A DNA stretch of 64,000 nt, from NCBI RefSeq assembly GCF_016522505.1, contig NZ_JAEHOH010000001.1, positions 124,001-188,000 of the forward strand. Direction: 5' to 3'. This DNA comes from Leucobacter chromiisoli. Lineage in GTDB: Bacteria; Actinomycetota; Actinomycetes; Actinomycetales; Microbacteriaceae. The position numbers and the translations under genes were made by a program. The notes beneath the pieces were generated by a model that saw nothing but the letters and a program-made list of their open reading frames with translations, was not told the origin of the DNA and did not search any database. The first letter of the stretch is position 1, and every line of letters starts with the position of its first letter. Positions 63,110 through 64,000 of this stretch are shown piece after piece.

Positions 63110-63859
63110 GTGGGTACGCAGGTCGCAGAACCGGGAAGGGGCGGCATCGAGATCGAGGGCGCCTATCTCGAGGGCTCCCGCGGGACCGTGTTCGGTCCGA
63201 TCACCCTGCTGAGCGAGCGGCCCGTCACGCTCGTCACCGGGGCTCGCGGCAGCGGCCGCACCTCTCTGCTGCTCTGCCTCGCCGGGCGCATGCGCCTCGG
63301 CTCGGGGCGGCTCGCCGTTCTCGGCGAGACCGCGCCGGCGGCGATCCGTCGACGGGTCGGGATCGCGGGCTTCGCCGGCATCGACGACCTCGAGCCGGCC
63401 GTCTCCGTCGGTGCGACGCTGCGCGAGCGGGTCGCCTGGGCGCTGCCCTGGTACCGGCGGGCTCCCCGGGTGACGCCCGATCTCGCCGACGAACTGCTGG
63501 CACCGGCCTTCGGCGGTCTGCCGAGGCCCGCACCCGGCGACCTGGTGCGAGAGCTCCGTCCGTCCGACGAGCTGCTGCTGCGGATCGCCCTCGCCCTCGT
63601 CGAGGATCCGCGCATGCTCGTGATCGACGATCTCGACCAGCTGTCGAACGACGAGGACCGGGCCGTCGTCGCGGAGCGCCTGCAGGCGCTCGCGGAGCAG
63701 GGGATCCGGATCGCGGTCTCGACCAGCAACCCCGGCGACGCGGGCCTCTTCTCCCGCGGCGCTCCCGAGGTGCTCGCCCTGTCGGCACCGGCTGAAGCGC
63801 CGGCTGCCGGCGCCTGCCGGCCCCCGGCAGGGGCCGGAGCGCCGATCCCGATCGCATAG
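63110..63859 (+). CDS. Degenerate ABC-type ATPase paired with a YhgE/Pip-like protein
   Basis: A 249-residue ABC-domain protein. Walker A reads GARGSGRTS (44-52), with Arg50 where the conserved Lys should be; Walker B is VIDDLD rather than DE; the signature region (RELRPSDELLLRIALAL) is unrecognisable. A Pro/Ala-rich tail ends the protein. GTG 63110 follows AGGAG. Such proteins are found next to YhgE/Pip membrane proteins, whose N-terminus follows here. ATP hydrolysis is doubtful. Confidence 0.75.
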   Translation: MGTQVAEPGRGGIEIEGAYLEGSRGTVFGPITLLSERPVTLVTGARGSGRTSLLLCLAGRMRLGSGRLAVLGETAPAAIRRRVGIAGFAGIDDLEPAVSVGATLRERVAWALPWYRRAPRVTPDLADELLAPAFGGLPRPAPGDLVRELRPSDELLLRIALALVEDPRMLVIDDLDQLSNDEDRAVVAERLQALAEQGIRIAVSTSNPGDAGLFSRGAPEVLALSAPAEAPAAGACRPPAGAGAPIPIA

Positions 63860-63925
63860 CCGAAGCGAACGCGAACGCGAGCCGCCCGGCCACCACTCGA
63901 ACCGAACGCAGGAACACGGATCACC

Positions 63926-64000
63926 ATGTCTTTTCTCTCCACAGGAACCGAACTCGCGCGCTTCCGCAGGGGCGTGCTGCCCAAGGTCGCGCTCGCGGTG
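63926..64000 (+). CDS. Probable YhgE/Pip-family membrane protein (3' end outside window)
   Basis: Only the first 25 residues are present: ATG 63926, then LSTGTELARFRRGVLPKVAL, a basic start leading into a hydrophobic helix, as in actinobacterial YhgE/Pip ABC-2-like proteins. The call rests on this short stretch and on the upstream ABC-like partner. Confidence 0.5.
   Translation, partial: MSFLSTGTELARFRRGVLPKVALAV

Overview
The window is very GC-rich (about 70 % by eye), densely coding, and uses GTG and TTG starts freely. It carries HspR/HAIR heat-shock control, DtxR-type iron boxes, a MarP-like membrane protease, a PucR regulator expansion and many leaderless starts. This fits a high-GC actinobacterium; gene content and style point to Microbacteriaceae (Leucobacter-like). 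The genus is inference. No rRNA, CRISPR array, integrase, transposase or phage gene is visible. Two tRNA genes are present (Gly-CCC and Arg-ACG).

Layout. 1-3315: end of a sugar/polyol operon (rhamnulokinase-like kinase, class II aldolase, short-chain dehydrogenase, small P-loop kinase). 3320-5161: siderophore-interacting flavoprotein under an iron box, and a PfkB sugar kinase. 5349-7556: YtrA-type GntR regulator with a two-gene ABC transporter. 7614-9557: acetyltransferase, YCII protein and a ribokinase broken by an internal deletion. 9576-14218: NarL-type two-component pair divergent from a NatAB-like ABC exporter. 14368-22402: housekeeping and envelope genes (thioesterase, exonuclease III, tRNA-Gly, a lipoprotein with a degenerate serine-hydrolase site, iron-controlled DUF2470-heme oxygenase, PIF1-like helicase, propeller lipoprotein, UMF1-type transporter).

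22584-36521 is the main accessory block, all on the + strand and bracketed by two related PucR regulators: FAD amine oxidoreductase, two tandem solute-binding lipoproteins, two permeases, an ATPase, PurU, and a dimethylglycine-oxidase-like FAD/GcvT enzyme. It reads as an uptake and oxidation unit for amines, with folate handling of the released one-carbon units.

36893-42009: dnaK-grpE-dnaJ-hspR operon behind two HAIR operators, plus a methyltransferase. 42061-47368: XRE regulator, two GT4 glycosyltransferases, secreted NlpC/CHAP-like protein, dicarboxylate/amino-acid symporter. 47622-53861: two small acidic proteins, tRNA-Arg, apt, a giant DUF2207-type membrane protein, MarP-like protease. 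53968-60673: acyl-CoA ligase and a PucR-controlled beta-alanine module (semialdehyde dehydrogenase and class III aminotransferase). 60897-64000: MarR-MFS efflux operon, then a degenerate ABC ATPase and the start of a probable YhgE/Pip membrane protein behind a TetR-type operator.

The most useful observations are these. Eleven genes have a -10 hexamer 6-7 nt before the start codon. The siderophore gene's promoter has a near-perfect palindrome filling its spacer next to an iron box. The tandem binding proteins look gene-converted. The FAD oxidoreductase has lost its stop codon. A repeated operator-like cluster lies upstream of purU. The ABC/YhgE pair has a Walker A Lys-to-Arg change.
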